Origin: CAZWCX01 sp964632945
Lineage (GTDB): Bacteria; Planctomycetota; MHYJ01; WSZJ01; CAZWCX01
Assembly: GCA_964632945.1 (NCBI GenBank)
Contig: CAZWCX010000013.1
Span: 1-64,000, forward strand
DNA: 64,000 nucleotides
Direction of reading: 5' to 3'
Under the pieces are notes generated by a model. That model saw only the letters and a program-made list of their open reading frames with translations, searched no databases and was not told where the DNA came from. Each line of letters begins with the position of its first letter. Within the stretch, counting starts at the first letter, position 1. This document shows, one piece after another, positions 9,001 to 17,300 of this stretch. The translations under genes and the position numbers were made by a program.

Positions 9001-9635
9001 CCGCCTTCGACGCGGCCCTCGCCGACTTCGACCAGGTTCTCCAGCGTCAGCCGAACTTGTGGCAATCGCACGCCGTGCGCGGCGAGATCCTGTTCCTGCG
9101 CGGCGACTTCGCCGCCTCCGCCGCGGCCTACGAGCGCACCCGTGAACTCTCCGGCGGCATGCTCCGGGTCATCGACCACCTCGTCGAACGCGCCCAGGCC
9201 CGGGCCTCCGGCCAGGACGGCTGCATCCGCGCCTCGGGCGGCGCCGAGTGGGACCGCGAGCTCCTGGCCGCCGACCGGATCATGCAGGCGGGAGACCGCG
9301 CCGGCGCCCGGGTCCGCTACGAAAAAGGCCTCACCCTCCTCGCCGATCACGCCAAGGCGCTCCCCGCGGAGGAGCGGAAGACCCTCGCGCGCGACCCGGG
9401 CCTCCGCGCGGTCCTGCGCCTGGCCCACTTCAACCTCGCCTGCTCCTATGCCGTGGCCGCGCGGGACGCCGCCGCGGAGGAGGCCTCCGGCCTCCGGGAC
9501 CTCGCGTTCGCCCAGCTCGACAAGGCGGTCCGCTTCGGCTGGGCGGACGCCGTCATTACGTCCACCTACGCGGACCTGCTCCCCCTCCACGACGACCCCC
9601 GCTGGGCCCCGACCCTCGAGAAGATGATGCGCTGA
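6096..9635 (+). CDS. Transmembrane Ser/Thr protein kinase with TPR array
   Basis: 1179 aa. A Hanks-type kinase domain (about 47-313) has a complete set of motifs: glycine loop GRGGMG (56-61), ATP-binding Lys78, catalytic HRDLKPEN (Asp172, Asn177), DFG (190-192) and MSPEQ. A transmembrane helix (about 338-361) follows, then TPR-like repeats to the C-terminus, which would be outside the cytoplasm in the PknB arrangement. Many repeats carry an inserted RGxDP loop and have a period near 46 residues. The last 140 residues end with a segment shared with the kinase at 14335. The start is the ATG after AGGAG (10-nt spacing); TAAGAT at 6055-6060 could be its -10. Substrates and ligand unknown. Confidence 0.92.
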   Translation: MDTPTIPSTPSPDRQPTRPARDLVDTLRMSDPPPAPGEVDPATPAFGRYRILRELGRGGMGAVFLAHDPQLGREVALKLLLAGGDAGEEEVRRFHREAQAAARLSHRNVISTYDVGVAGGKHYFTMEAVRGGSVAALRKTRRRLPPHEAARLVREAAEGVAFAHAAGIVHRDLKPENLLLDEAGVVKVSDFGLARILTDSEAQRLTRTGVIMGTPAYMSPEQAEGASAVDARSDVYSLGSILYDLVTGELPYAGGTPTEIVFRKISRDPVPPRRLVPQIPPDLETIIEKSMEREPERRYPSAREMADDLGRYLDGEPIAARPISVLGRWRRRVWKHRGWWAAAMGLAALAAGSAGTAWMLWSRQEEVLHAKEHAEAGAAEMRLAMEKAQSVSRVLARWARVASAVRRLERVSGRAARPGGDSAAAAEDWAEVERFLADTPADSASQATARAFVGWAAVLAGRRDEARRRFQEAVEADPDVPYGRLMDAMWCFSAYLDEQQLPVTNTSAAGILFGPRPPETASMTATRERMEALLAEAARAKVWGKEGAGEFAVAQAAIRAMQDGEYERAEAEFTRALESPDLRALTTPLQLGRACVRYLRMRFAEARADVEDLREAAPDHIARLGVSSLVKWAQAQAGSQQGEDPRPLLEDARRDLDEILRQDPNAFWASANRGLLWTRLGEAAASRGQDPAAAYDAAQADFERSMRGRPGVAWNHLNRGGVHARRAEREIARGGDPGPHLERALADFGEALRLDSTLAAAPMNRALVYLRQAEAEAARGEDPTAALQQATAEATRALELDPALLPALVNRGAAWLRLGERMTMVGMDAGTMYDQAAADADAVLRQNPDVAEAYALRGQARLRRAEAEGGRGADPRPGIDAAIADLGEAVRRNPALPDVFSNRGSAHSKRALADHARGGDPSASIAAALADFDESMRQNPENGLVYNNRGAVHLLCGHVATARGEDARAAFDAALADFDQVLQRQPNLWQSHAVRGEILFLRGDFAASAAAYERTRELSGGMLRVIDHLVERAQARASGQDGCIRASGGAEWDRELLAADRIMQAGDRAGARVRYEKGLTLLADHAKALPAEERKTLARDPGLRAVLRLAHFNLACSYAVAARDAAAEEASGLRDLAFAQLDKAVRFGWADAVITSTYADLLPLHDDPRWAPTLEKMMR

Positions 9636-9710
9636 TCCCCGCCGGACCGCGCGTCCCGCCGTGCCGGTTTCTGCTGGCCGGCGCGCGCGGCGGAGGATAC
9701 GCTGCCCGCC

Positions 9711-10661
9711 ATGAAAGCCCTCGTCGTCGACCCTCCCGGCTCGCTGCACCTGCAGGAGGTCCCCGAACCGCCCCTCCCCGAGGGGGAATGCCGCGTCGCC
9801 GTCCGGCGCGCGGGGATCTGTCGCACCGACCTGGAACTGGTCAAGGGCTACATGGGCTTCACCGGCATCCCCGGCCACGAATTCGTCGGCACCGTGATCG
9901 CGGGACCGGACGGCCTCCGCGGGCGACGCGTGGTCGGCGAGATCAACGTCCCTCACGACCTGGGACGCTACGCCCTGCCCGCCTTCGACCCCCGGCACGA
10001 GCCGCGCCGCACCGTGCTCGGCATCCTCGGTCGACCCGGCGCGTTCGCCGAGTCCCTGTGCCTGCCGCCGCAGAACCTTCATGTCGTCCCCGACGCCGTC
10101 GACGACGAATCGGCGGTCTTCGTCGAGCCGCTGGCGGCCGCCCTGTCGGTCTTCGAGCGCGTCTCCCTCCCCCCCGGCACGCGCGTACTCGTGATCGGGG
10201 ACGGGAAGCTGGGACTGCTCGTGGCGCAGGCGTGCGCGCTCTTCGGCCATGACACCCGACTCGCCGGCCGGCACGAGCGCAAGCTCTCCCTCGCGCGGAG
10301 CTGGGGCGTCGAGACGTTCGAGCCCGGCGGGGAGCCGTTCCCCGTCGTGGTCGAGGCCACCGGGTCACCCGACGGCTTCCGGGCCGCGCTCGCCGCGGTG
10401 CGCCCGCGCGGGACGGTGGTGCTGAAAAGCACGTACGCCCCCTCGGAACTCCCCGCGCTGGACGCCGCCCGGGTGGTGGTCGACGAGATCACGCTGGCGG
10501 GGAGCCGCTGCGGCCGGTTCGAGCCCGCCCTCCGTCTGCTCGCGCAGGGTCGCGTCGACGTGCGCGGTCTGGTCGAGCATCGCCGGAGATTGGCGGAGGG
10601 CGTGGAAGGCTTCGCCCTCGCCGGCGCGCGGGGGGCGCTCAAGGTGTTGCTGGAGCCGTAG
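9711..10661 (+). CDS. Zinc-type medium-chain alcohol dehydrogenase without the structural zinc lobe
   Basis: 316 aa MDR-family oxidoreductase. Catalytic zinc ligands are present: Cys37 in GICRTD, His56-Glu57 in GHE, Glu139 in FVEPLAAA. The cofactor site is GDGKLG (163-168) after a hydrophobic strand. In the closest relatives I recall, a segment with four Cys sits between GEIN and RTVLGI; here that stretch (residues 80-100) keeps its length but contains no Cys, so the structural zinc has been lost. There is no good Shine-Dalgarno near the ATG, and a TACGCT hexamer 7 nt upstream hints at a leaderless mRNA. The gene is 75 nt after the kinase gene; a GC-rich inverted repeat (9647-9653 with 9684-9690) lies between. 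Substrate unknown. Confidence 0.88.
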   Translation: MKALVVDPPGSLHLQEVPEPPLPEGECRVAVRRAGICRTDLELVKGYMGFTGIPGHEFVGTVIAGPDGLRGRRVVGEINVPHDLGRYALPAFDPRHEPRRTVLGILGRPGAFAESLCLPPQNLHVVPDAVDDESAVFVEPLAAALSVFERVSLPPGTRVLVIGDGKLGLLVAQACALFGHDTRLAGRHERKLSLARSWGVETFEPGGEPFPVVVEATGSPDGFRAALAAVRPRGTVVLKSTYAPSELPALDAARVVVDEITLAGSRCGRFEPALRLLAQGRVDVRGLVEHRRRLAEGVEGFALAGARGALKVLLEP

Positions 10662-10720
10662 TCGCGGGGGAGGCGCACGGGCGGACCGCTGCCGATCCGG
10701 CCGGCCGGAGAGGCCCCGCG

Positions 10721-11779
10721 CTACTGCTCGTCCCGGGCCTCTTCCTGAAACGTGAGCGTGTGGCCGACCGCAGGGAGCGGTACGCCGTCCGCCTCCGCGC
10801 GCGGCTCGAGGAGGAAGTCCCACGGCGCGCCGGCCTGGCCGCAGGTCAGGTCGGATCCGGAGGAAAAGAGGATCCGATCGCAATCGACGCCGCCGAAGGC
10901 GTTCGCCGGACGACCGGCCTGCCGCTTCGCTTCCGCAGCGTCCACCGGGACCCAGCCGAGGATCGGCACGAACATCGACGCCCAGACATGCCGGCCGGCC
11001 ACGCTCCCCTGGGTGGTGTGGGCCTGCAGCAACACTCCGGTTTCGAAGCGCGCCGGAATGCCGGCCGCCCGCGCCAGAGCGATGAAGAGGGCGTGGACAT
11101 CCGCGGCATCCCCGCGCTTGTGTTCCAGGGCCCATTCCGCCCGTCCCCCTCCGCCCGCCTCGCCGGCGGCGACCGGCGCAATCTCCGTCACCACGTGCTG
11201 AAAGAGGGCGCGGCCCCGCGCCACCGCGCCGACCTTCCCCTCCGTCAGCCGCGCGACGAGCGCCTTGATCCCGTCGTTCGCCGGCGTGCGCGGGTCGGCG
11301 CTCAGATGGGGCGCCGCCTCCCGGCTCGCGCTGCGCGGATCGGGAGTCCCTTCCAGAAACGCCAGGTCGACCCGCACGGCCTGTCGGTGCGCGCGGAAGC
11401 GGACCGTCACGCTCGGGGTCTCCAGCGCCTTGCCCGAAAACACGATGCGAGCGATCGGGTTGCCGTGGCGATCGTCGCTCACCGTCTCGACCGCCCCCGC
11501 CGTCTCGAAGGCCAGGTCTTCGATCGTCTGATTGGGTGAATTGGCCGGGAGGGGAAGGAAGAGAACCGCTTCCCGGGCGCCGGCCGGAAGCCCATCGAGG
11601 CGCGCCACGAAGGAGAATCGCACCGTGCGACACGGCTCGGTGCAGCGCGCGCAGTGCTCGCTCGTCGCGTCGGCCGGGACCTCGCACGACTCCGGCTCTT
11701 CGGAGCGGACGGCGGGGTTCGCCAAGGCGACGAACAGGGCCGGAAGCAGGAGCGACACAAGGCGGCGATGCGGGGTCAT
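10721..11779 (-). CDS. Secreted transglutaminase-fold protein, catalytic Cys replaced by Ala
   Basis: 352 aa. Signal peptide (1-26, ending near AVRS), a Cys-rich patch (C32, C43, C46, C50), an N-terminal beta-rich region and a transglutaminase-like core (about 170-290). The core has the family segment normally written RGDC-x-D; here it reads KRGDAAD (221-227), so the nucleophile position is Ala225. His264 (GRHVW) and Asp280 (VPVDAAEA) are kept, as is the ARAAGIPAR helix end. The GCC codon for Ala225 was checked directly on the minus strand. The protein is probably non-catalytic, used for binding or scaffolding in the periplasm. Followed on the same strand by intergenic space to the convergent dehydrogenase gene. 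Confidence 0.85.
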   Translation of the reverse strand: MTPHRRLVSLLLPALFVALANPAVRSEEPESCEVPADATSEHCARCTEPCRTVRFSFVARLDGLPAGAREAVLFLPLPANSPNQTIEDLAFETAGAVETVSDDRHGNPIARIVFSGKALETPSVTVRFRAHRQAVRVDLAFLEGTPDPRSASREAAPHLSADPRTPANDGIKALVARLTEGKVGAVARGRALFQHVVTEIAPVAAGEAGGGGRAEWALEHKRGDAADVHALFIALARAAGIPARFETGVLLQAHTTQGSVAGRHVWASMFVPILGWVPVDAAEAKRQAGRPANAFGGVDCDRILFSSGSDLTCGQAGAPWDFLLEPRAEADGVPLPAVGHTLTFQEEARDEQ

Positions 11780-11857
11780 GACTCCTCCGATCTGGGGACC
11801 CGACGAGCGTACCCCGGCGGCCCGGACCGCGCAAGGGGCAGTCGGCCGGCCCCGGCG

Positions 11858-12541
11858 CTATTTCTCCCGCTCGGCGGGAATCTCTGCGGGCGGCGCCACC
11901 TCCGCGCCCGCGGCCCGGGCGGCGGCGCGAATCCGCTCCAGGTACCCGTCCTGGTGCGGGTACTCGATGGCGTGCACGCCGCCGTCCGCGTCGAGCACGA
12001 GCGTCGTGAAGGTGCCGATGCCGAGCGGAGAGACGACCGCGGATCCCGTGGCGTCGAGGACGAGCGATTCGTTCACGCCGTACTCCGCCGCCCACTCGGG
12101 CGACGCGGATCCGTACGCCACGTTCACGACCGGGCAGGGCAACTCGACTTGGTCGCGGGCCATTCGCTTCACCGCCTCGAACGCCGGCATGCAGTCGGGG
12201 CAGGCCTGGAGCCAGACGTGCACGATCGCAGGCCCGTCCAGGGGCAGCCGGACCCGGTTCCCTCCCGGTCCCGCGAGCGTCACCGGACCGATCCGGCCGA
12301 GCGTCCCCGGCCGGGGGTTGGACGTCGCCGCCCCGCCGCCGGCGCCTCCGGCAGCTTCGACCGGGGCGACCCGCACGGTCGCGGTCCCCGCCGGGGCGAT
12401 GCCGACCGACCGCCAGGCGAAGAACAGCAGGGAAAAGGCGGCGAGCGCGAGGACGGCGAGACCGGCCAACCCGCCCAGGATCAGCAGGATCAGCGCGGCC
12501 GGGGGCATCCCCCCTCCCGCAACGCGAGGTTTTGGTTCCAT
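11858..12541 (-). CDS. Membrane-anchored thioredoxin-like protein (CPDC)
   Basis: 227 aa. An N-terminal transmembrane helix (about 13-43) is followed by a Gly/Ala-rich linker (60-78) and a thioredoxin-fold domain with the redox motif C114-P-D-C117 in the usual place after VHVWLQA. The orientation fits a TlpA/ResA-like extracytoplasmic thiol-disulfide protein. A hydrophobic strand pair and the GTFTTLVLDADG segment (cis-Pro replaced by Thr) match the second half of the fold. The ATG is preceded by AGGAGGAAAGGGGAGAG, giving a strong Shine-Dalgarno; the frame is open 72 codons further upstream but that part overlaps the divergent gene. 78 nt upstream of the transglutaminase-like gene on the same strand. 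Confidence 0.82.
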   Translation of the reverse strand: MEPKPRVAGGGMPPAALILLILGGLAGLAVLALAAFSLLFFAWRSVGIAPAGTATVRVAPVEAAGGAGGGAATSNPRPGTLGRIGPVTLAGPGGNRVRLPLDGPAIVHVWLQACPDCMPAFEAVKRMARDQVELPCPVVNVAYGSASPEWAAEYGVNESLVLDATGSAVVSPLGIGTFTTLVLDADGGVHAIEYPHQDGYLERIRAAARAAGAEVAPPAEIPAEREK

Positions 12542-12631
12542 GGACTCTCCCCTTTCCTCCTGGTCCGGAGGTATGCTACCTTCCCGATCGGCCTCCCCAC
12601 AAGGGGCGGCGACCGATGCGGAGGAAACTTC

Positions 12632-13102
12632 ATGGCTTCCACCTTCGAAATCAAGAGGGTGACCTCGCGGCCCTACATCGGAATCCGCCGCCGCGGCCTG
12701 AAGCTGAACGACATCGGGAAAGCCCTGGGGGAAATGCTCCCCGCCGCGCTGCAGCATCTAAGAAAACAAAACATCGATCCCGCCGGCCCCCCGATCGCTC
12801 TGTACCACTCCATGAACCAGGAGAAAATGGAAGTGGATCTCCAGGGCGGGTTTTTCCTCGAGTCTCCGATCGCCGCCGAAGCCCCGTTCGAGGCCGGCTC
12901 CACCCCCGCGGGGGACGCGGTCGTGACGGTCCACGTCGGCCCCTATTCGACGATTCACGAGACCTACGCCGCCGCCTGCGAATGGGTCCGGGGAAAGGGA
13001 CGGTCCACCACCGATCCCGCCTGGGAGCTCTACCTCACCGATCCCGGCGAGGTGAAAGACCCGGCCCAGTGGCGAACCGAAGTCGTGTGGATGCTGAAGT
13101 GA
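12632..13102 (+). CDS. GyrI-like / AraC effector-binding-domain protein
   Basis: 156 aa, a stand-alone SOUL/GyrI-like small-molecule-binding domain. Typical features are the opening EIKRVTSRPYIGIR strand, the middle IALYHSMNQEKMEVDL segment, a VHVGPYSTIHETYAA stretch corresponding to the family HxGPY motif, and the closing ELYLTDPGEV. No DNA-binding domain is attached. Family members bind amphipathic small molecules or act as gyrase inhibitors or hydrolases; the ligand here is unknown. A GGAGG Shine-Dalgarno lies 7 nt before the ATG. The stop codon is 1 nt from the ATG of the next gene, so the two are likely translationally coupled. Confidence 0.88.
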   Translation: MASTFEIKRVTSRPYIGIRRRGLKLNDIGKALGEMLPAALQHLRKQNIDPAGPPIALYHSMNQEKMEVDLQGGFFLESPIAAEAPFEAGSTPAGDAVVTVHVGPYSTIHETYAAACEWVRGKGRSTTDPAWELYLTDPGEVKDPAQWRTEVVWMLK

Positions 13103-13103
13103 C

Positions 13104-14264
13104 ATGGCGACCCGGCTCGCCCTCGCCGCGCTGCCGGCCCTGCTGTTCGCGGCCGTCGGTCTCGGGCTCCCGTCCCCGTCGCGCGAATCCGCCGTATCCG
13201 CCCCGGCGCCGCGCGCGTTTCCGTCTTCCAGCCCGCTCATCCTCGAGCGCCGGGTCGAAGCCGGCGGCGCCCGGGCGGTCGAGGTGGTGTCCCAGACGAT
13301 CTCCTTCTTCGGCCTCCAGCCTTCGATGGGGGGCCCGGTCGCGCCGCATCCGGGGATCGACCTGATACCGAACGGGGACCCGGAGCTGCTGTGGGTCACC
13401 GGCGTCCGGACCGAACCGGTCCAGGCGGAGGCGGATGCCCCCGCCCCCGTGGAGTTCTTCTGTCACGCCAACCTGGAACTCCAGCCCGAGGTCCGCAGCG
13501 GCCCCTCCGTGCTGGAGTGGCCGCTCTTCACGCTCGTCCCGGGACGGCTGGAGATCCGGCTTCCCGAAGGGTTCGCGATCCCGGTCCCCTCCACCCGCCG
13601 CCTCGACCTCACCACCATGGCGCTGAACCTGAACGTCACGGACCGGCCGGTGCGGATGCGCTTCAAGACCCGGATCGACTTCGTCCGCGACGCCGACCTC
13701 GCCGCGCGGCCCCGCCCGCTTGCGCGACGCTACCTGTTCGGGCTCGTCCCTCTGCGCGAGTCGGGTCAGGAGAAGGTTGCGGGGTGCGGGGAGGACCCCG
13801 CCGGGGGCTGCGCCGGCCTGCCGCGACTCGGCGACAACGCGTCTTCGGGCGGCGTGGTGCCCGTGCTGTTCGGCGACGATGTGACGATGCACTGGCTCGT
13901 CCCCCCCGGGCGGCACGAGTACCGCACGGCGCTGGCGCGGCAGTTGCGCCTGGAGCGCAATCTCACGATCCACTACGCCACCGGCCATCTGCACCCGTAC
14001 GGAACCGCGCTCGAGGTGCGGGACCGGGTCTCCGGGGCGGTCGTCCTCTCGCTGTCGGCGCGCGACTTTCCGGACCGGCTCGGCGTGGCGCACGTCGACG
14101 AGCGCGCCTTCCCCGGCGGGCTGGTCCTGCGCGCGGACCGGGACTACGACCTGGTCGCGACCTATGAGAACCCCACGGAGCGCCCCGTGGATGCGATGGC
14201 GATCCTGTATCTGTTCGCGCTCGACCCGGAGTGGCGAGCCCCCGGGGCACCGGAGCGCCGCTAG
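13104..14264 (+). CDS. Secreted protein with PHM-like histidine motif
   Basis: 386 aa. Signal peptide (1-22 or slightly longer), then a beta-rich protein. Residues about 270-300 contain a VPPGRHEYR strand followed by GHLHPYG (294-300). The pairing of a VPPG strand with an HxH motif resembles the copper-site half of ascorbate-dependent monooxygenases (PHM/DBH), but I cannot find the matching N-terminal His-His site with confidence, so copper binding is only a suggestion. Cys119, Cys226 and Cys233 could form disulfides. Start chosen because the ATG is 1 nt after the stop of the GyrI-like gene and begins a signal peptide. Otherwise unrecognised. Confidence 0.75.
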   Translation: MATRLALAALPALLFAAVGLGLPSPSRESAVSAPAPRAFPSSSPLILERRVEAGGARAVEVVSQTISFFGLQPSMGGPVAPHPGIDLIPNGDPELLWVTGVRTEPVQAEADAPAPVEFFCHANLELQPEVRSGPSVLEWPLFTLVPGRLEIRLPEGFAIPVPSTRRLDLTTMALNLNVTDRPVRMRFKTRIDFVRDADLAARPRPLARRYLFGLVPLRESGQEKVAGCGEDPAGGCAGLPRLGDNASSGGVVPVLFGDDVTMHWLVPPGRHEYRTALARQLRLERNLTIHYATGHLHPYGTALEVRDRVSGAVVLSLSARDFPDRLGVAHVDERAFPGGLVLRADRDYDLVATYENPTERPVDAMAILYLFALDPEWRAPGAPERR

Positions 14265-14334
14265 CCCGCCTTCGCCGTTCCCCCGGCGGCGCGCGCCGGG
14301 TACAATCCGGCAGTCCTGCGAGCGGAACCCCGCG

Positions 14335-17300
14335 ATGACCGAGCCTGCCCTTCCCGAGCGCCTTCCCACCGTCCGCGCCTCCGCGGACGCGAAGACGATC
14401 CTCGGCGACGTGACGGATCCCCCGCTGGCGGTGCCCGCCGGAGACCCGGGGCCGCCCGGCGAGCCGTTCGGCCGCTACCGCCTCGTCGAACCGCTCGGCG
14501 AGGGCAGCATGGGCCGGGTCTGGCGCGCCTGGGACACGGAGCTCAAGCGCGAGGTCGCCCTCAAGCAGATCCGCGACGAGGAATCCGTGTCCCGCCGGAC
14601 GCTGGAGCGCTTCCTGCGCGAGGCGCGCATTGCCGCCCGGCTCCGTCACCCCGGCATCATCGCGGTGCACGACGTGGGCGAAACGGAGGGGAAGCACTAC
14701 CTCACGATGGAGTACATCCGCGGGCGCACGCTGGAGGAGGTGCTCGCGGAAGGCCGGACCGCGCGACTCGCCGGCAATCGTGAGATCCTGGAGGCGCTCC
14801 CCCGCGAGATGGAGCGCCTGGCCGACATCGCCGAGGCGGTCGCGCACGCGCACGCGCACGGGGTCGTGCACCGGGACCTCAAGCCGGGAAACGTCCTCCT
14901 GGACGCCGGGGGACGGCCGTACGTGATGGACTTCGGGATCGCCAAGGAGTTCGGCGGCGAGACGGAGGACGGCGCGCGCGGGCGACGGGGAACGCTGACG
15001 ATCGCCGGCCAGCTTCTCGGCACGCCGGGATACATGAGTCCGGAGCAGGCGCGCGGCGAAGGGGCGACGGTGGGCGCGCAGTCGGACGTCTGGGCGCTCG
15101 GCGTGATGCTGTACGAACTTCTGACCGGGGAGACGCCGTTCGAGCGCGCGGGGGGGGCGATGGACATCCTGGCCGCGGCGATGAAGCAGGACCCGGTGCC
15201 GCCGGGCCGCCGGCGCAAGGGGGTCCCCGCGGAACTGGAGGCGGTCTGTCTGAAGGCGCTGGAGAAGGACCCGGCGCGCCGGCTGGCCGGCGCGGGGATG
15301 TTCGCCGCGGAACTGCGGCGGTGGGTGCGCGGGGACCCGGTGGAGACGCGCCCGCCGACCCTGACGCAGCGGCTGCGCCGGCGTGCCGTGCGGCATCGCG
15401 CCTGGCTGGGCGCGGCGACCGCGCTCCTGATCGCGGCGGCGGCGGCGGGGTACTTCCGCTGGGTCGCGGCGCAGGAGCAGGCGGCGGCGCGCGCTCTGCG
15501 CGAGGATGTCCTGGCCCATTTGCGCGAGTCGGCGGGGGTGTGGCTGGAGGAGGCGTTGTACGCGCGCCGGCGCGGCGACCTCGCCACCGCGCGCCGGTTC
15601 CGCCCGCGCCTGGAGGCGGACGTGCGCCGCGTCCGCGAACGGCTGTCGCCGCCGGCGGCGGAGCCCGAATACCACCTCGGCCGCATGCTGCGCGCCATGC
15701 TCGACGAAGAGCCCGCGGCCGCGGCGCAGGAGGCCGCCCTCGCCATCGATCCGGACTTCGCCCCCGCCCGGTACGAACAGGCGGTCCTCCGCGCGCGCGC
15801 GTACCGGAAGGCGCTCACCGCCGCGCGCAAGGCGGCCCTGGCCCGCCGGGGCGCCGGCCTCGCCGCGGCCAAGAAGCTGGAACTCGCGGGCCTGCAACCG
15901 GAGGCGGTGGCCGAACCGTTGGTCGAGGAGATCGAGCGCGAGGACGCCGCCCTGCTCGCGGCCCGGCAGGCCACGGTGAAAGCGCTGGAGGGGCTGAAGG
16001 ACTGCCTGGGCCGCGCCCCGGGGTGGCGGACGCACCCCTCTCCCCTCCTGCGCGTGGGCGAGGCGCAGTTGGAGTGCGCCGCCGGGATGCTCGAGGCGTA
16101 TGGACAGGACCGGGGGTGGGACGCGGCCCGCGCGCAGCTCGAGCGCGCGATCGCCCTCGACCCGGGGCTCGAGGAGGCGTACGAGGCGCTCGCCCACGCC
16201 GCCGTGCGGGCGCGGCGATGGGAGGACGCCGTGGCGGCCAGCACCCGGGGGCTGGAGGTCGATCGCGGCTATGTTCCGCACTGGCTGAACCGCGGGACGG
16301 CGCGGGTGTCGCTCGGCAACCAGCGCGACGACCGCGGCGTCGACGCGCACCCGGACTGGGCGGGGGCGGAAGAGGACTTCGCACGCGTCCTGGAGCTGGA
16401 TCCGGGCCGCACCGAAGCATGGATCGGACGCGCGCGCGCCCGCGCCAATCAGGCGATCGCGCTCGAGGCGCGCGGTACGCCCGCGGACGCGCTCTACTCG
16501 GCGGCCATCGCGGACCTCGGCGAGGCCCTGGCGCGCGATCCACTCTCCGCGGATGCCTGGCAGCAGCGCGGGATCTTCCGGGCCAACCAGGCGGTGCACC
16601 GCGCCGGACGCGGGGAGGACGCCCGCAGCCAGTTCGAGGCGGGCACGAAGGATCTGGCGCGGGCGATCGAGCTCGAGCCGAACGCCCCGGACTCCTGGGC
16701 CCGACGCGGATCCCTGCACGTGAATTGGGCCGACCATCTCGCCAAGCGGGGGGAGGACCCCACGACCCGCTACGAAGCGGCCATCGCCGACCTGGGGACG
16801 GCGCTGGAGCGGAACCCCACCTACGCTTTGGGCTGGGCCCACCGCGGCTGGGCGCGCCTGGCCCTGGCCACCTGGAGACAGCGCCGCGGGGCGAACGACC
16901 TCGACCCGCTCTACGAAGCCGCCATCGGCGACCTGAGCCATGCCCTCCGCATCGATCCCGCCTCGACCGATACCTGGTATCTGCGCGGAGCAGCCCGGAC
17001 CAACTGGGCCAGCGCGCGTCTGGCCGCCGGGCGCCCGGCGCTGGACTTGTATGCGGCGGCGATCGAGGACTACGGACGCGCCCTGGAGCTCAATCCCGAA
17101 CAGGCCAGCGCTTGGCAGGGTCGGGGCGCCGCCTGCCTGAACCGCGCGCTCCTGCGCGACGATGACGACCCCGGGCAGGTCCCCGATCATGAAGCCGCCA
17201 TCCGCGACCTCAGCCGGGCGCTGGAACTCAACCCCGCTTCGAGCGAATCCTGGGTCGCCCTCGGCATGGCGCGTCTCGGCCTCGGCCTGCAGCGGGAGCG

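Noticed and set aside
9647..9690. GC-rich inverted repeat between the first kinase and the dehydrogenase as a terminator
   Set aside because: Only 7 bp at the base, no T-tract, and it lies where the dehydrogenase promoter should be; left unassigned.
5676..10274. Very long minus-strand open frame (over 1500 codons) opposite the kinase at 6096
   Set aside because: Low-complexity Arg/Gly/Asp-rich shadow of the GC-rich kinase gene; no domains. Similar long antisense frames at 13963-18432, 30547-35391 and 48256-52524 are rejected for the same reason.
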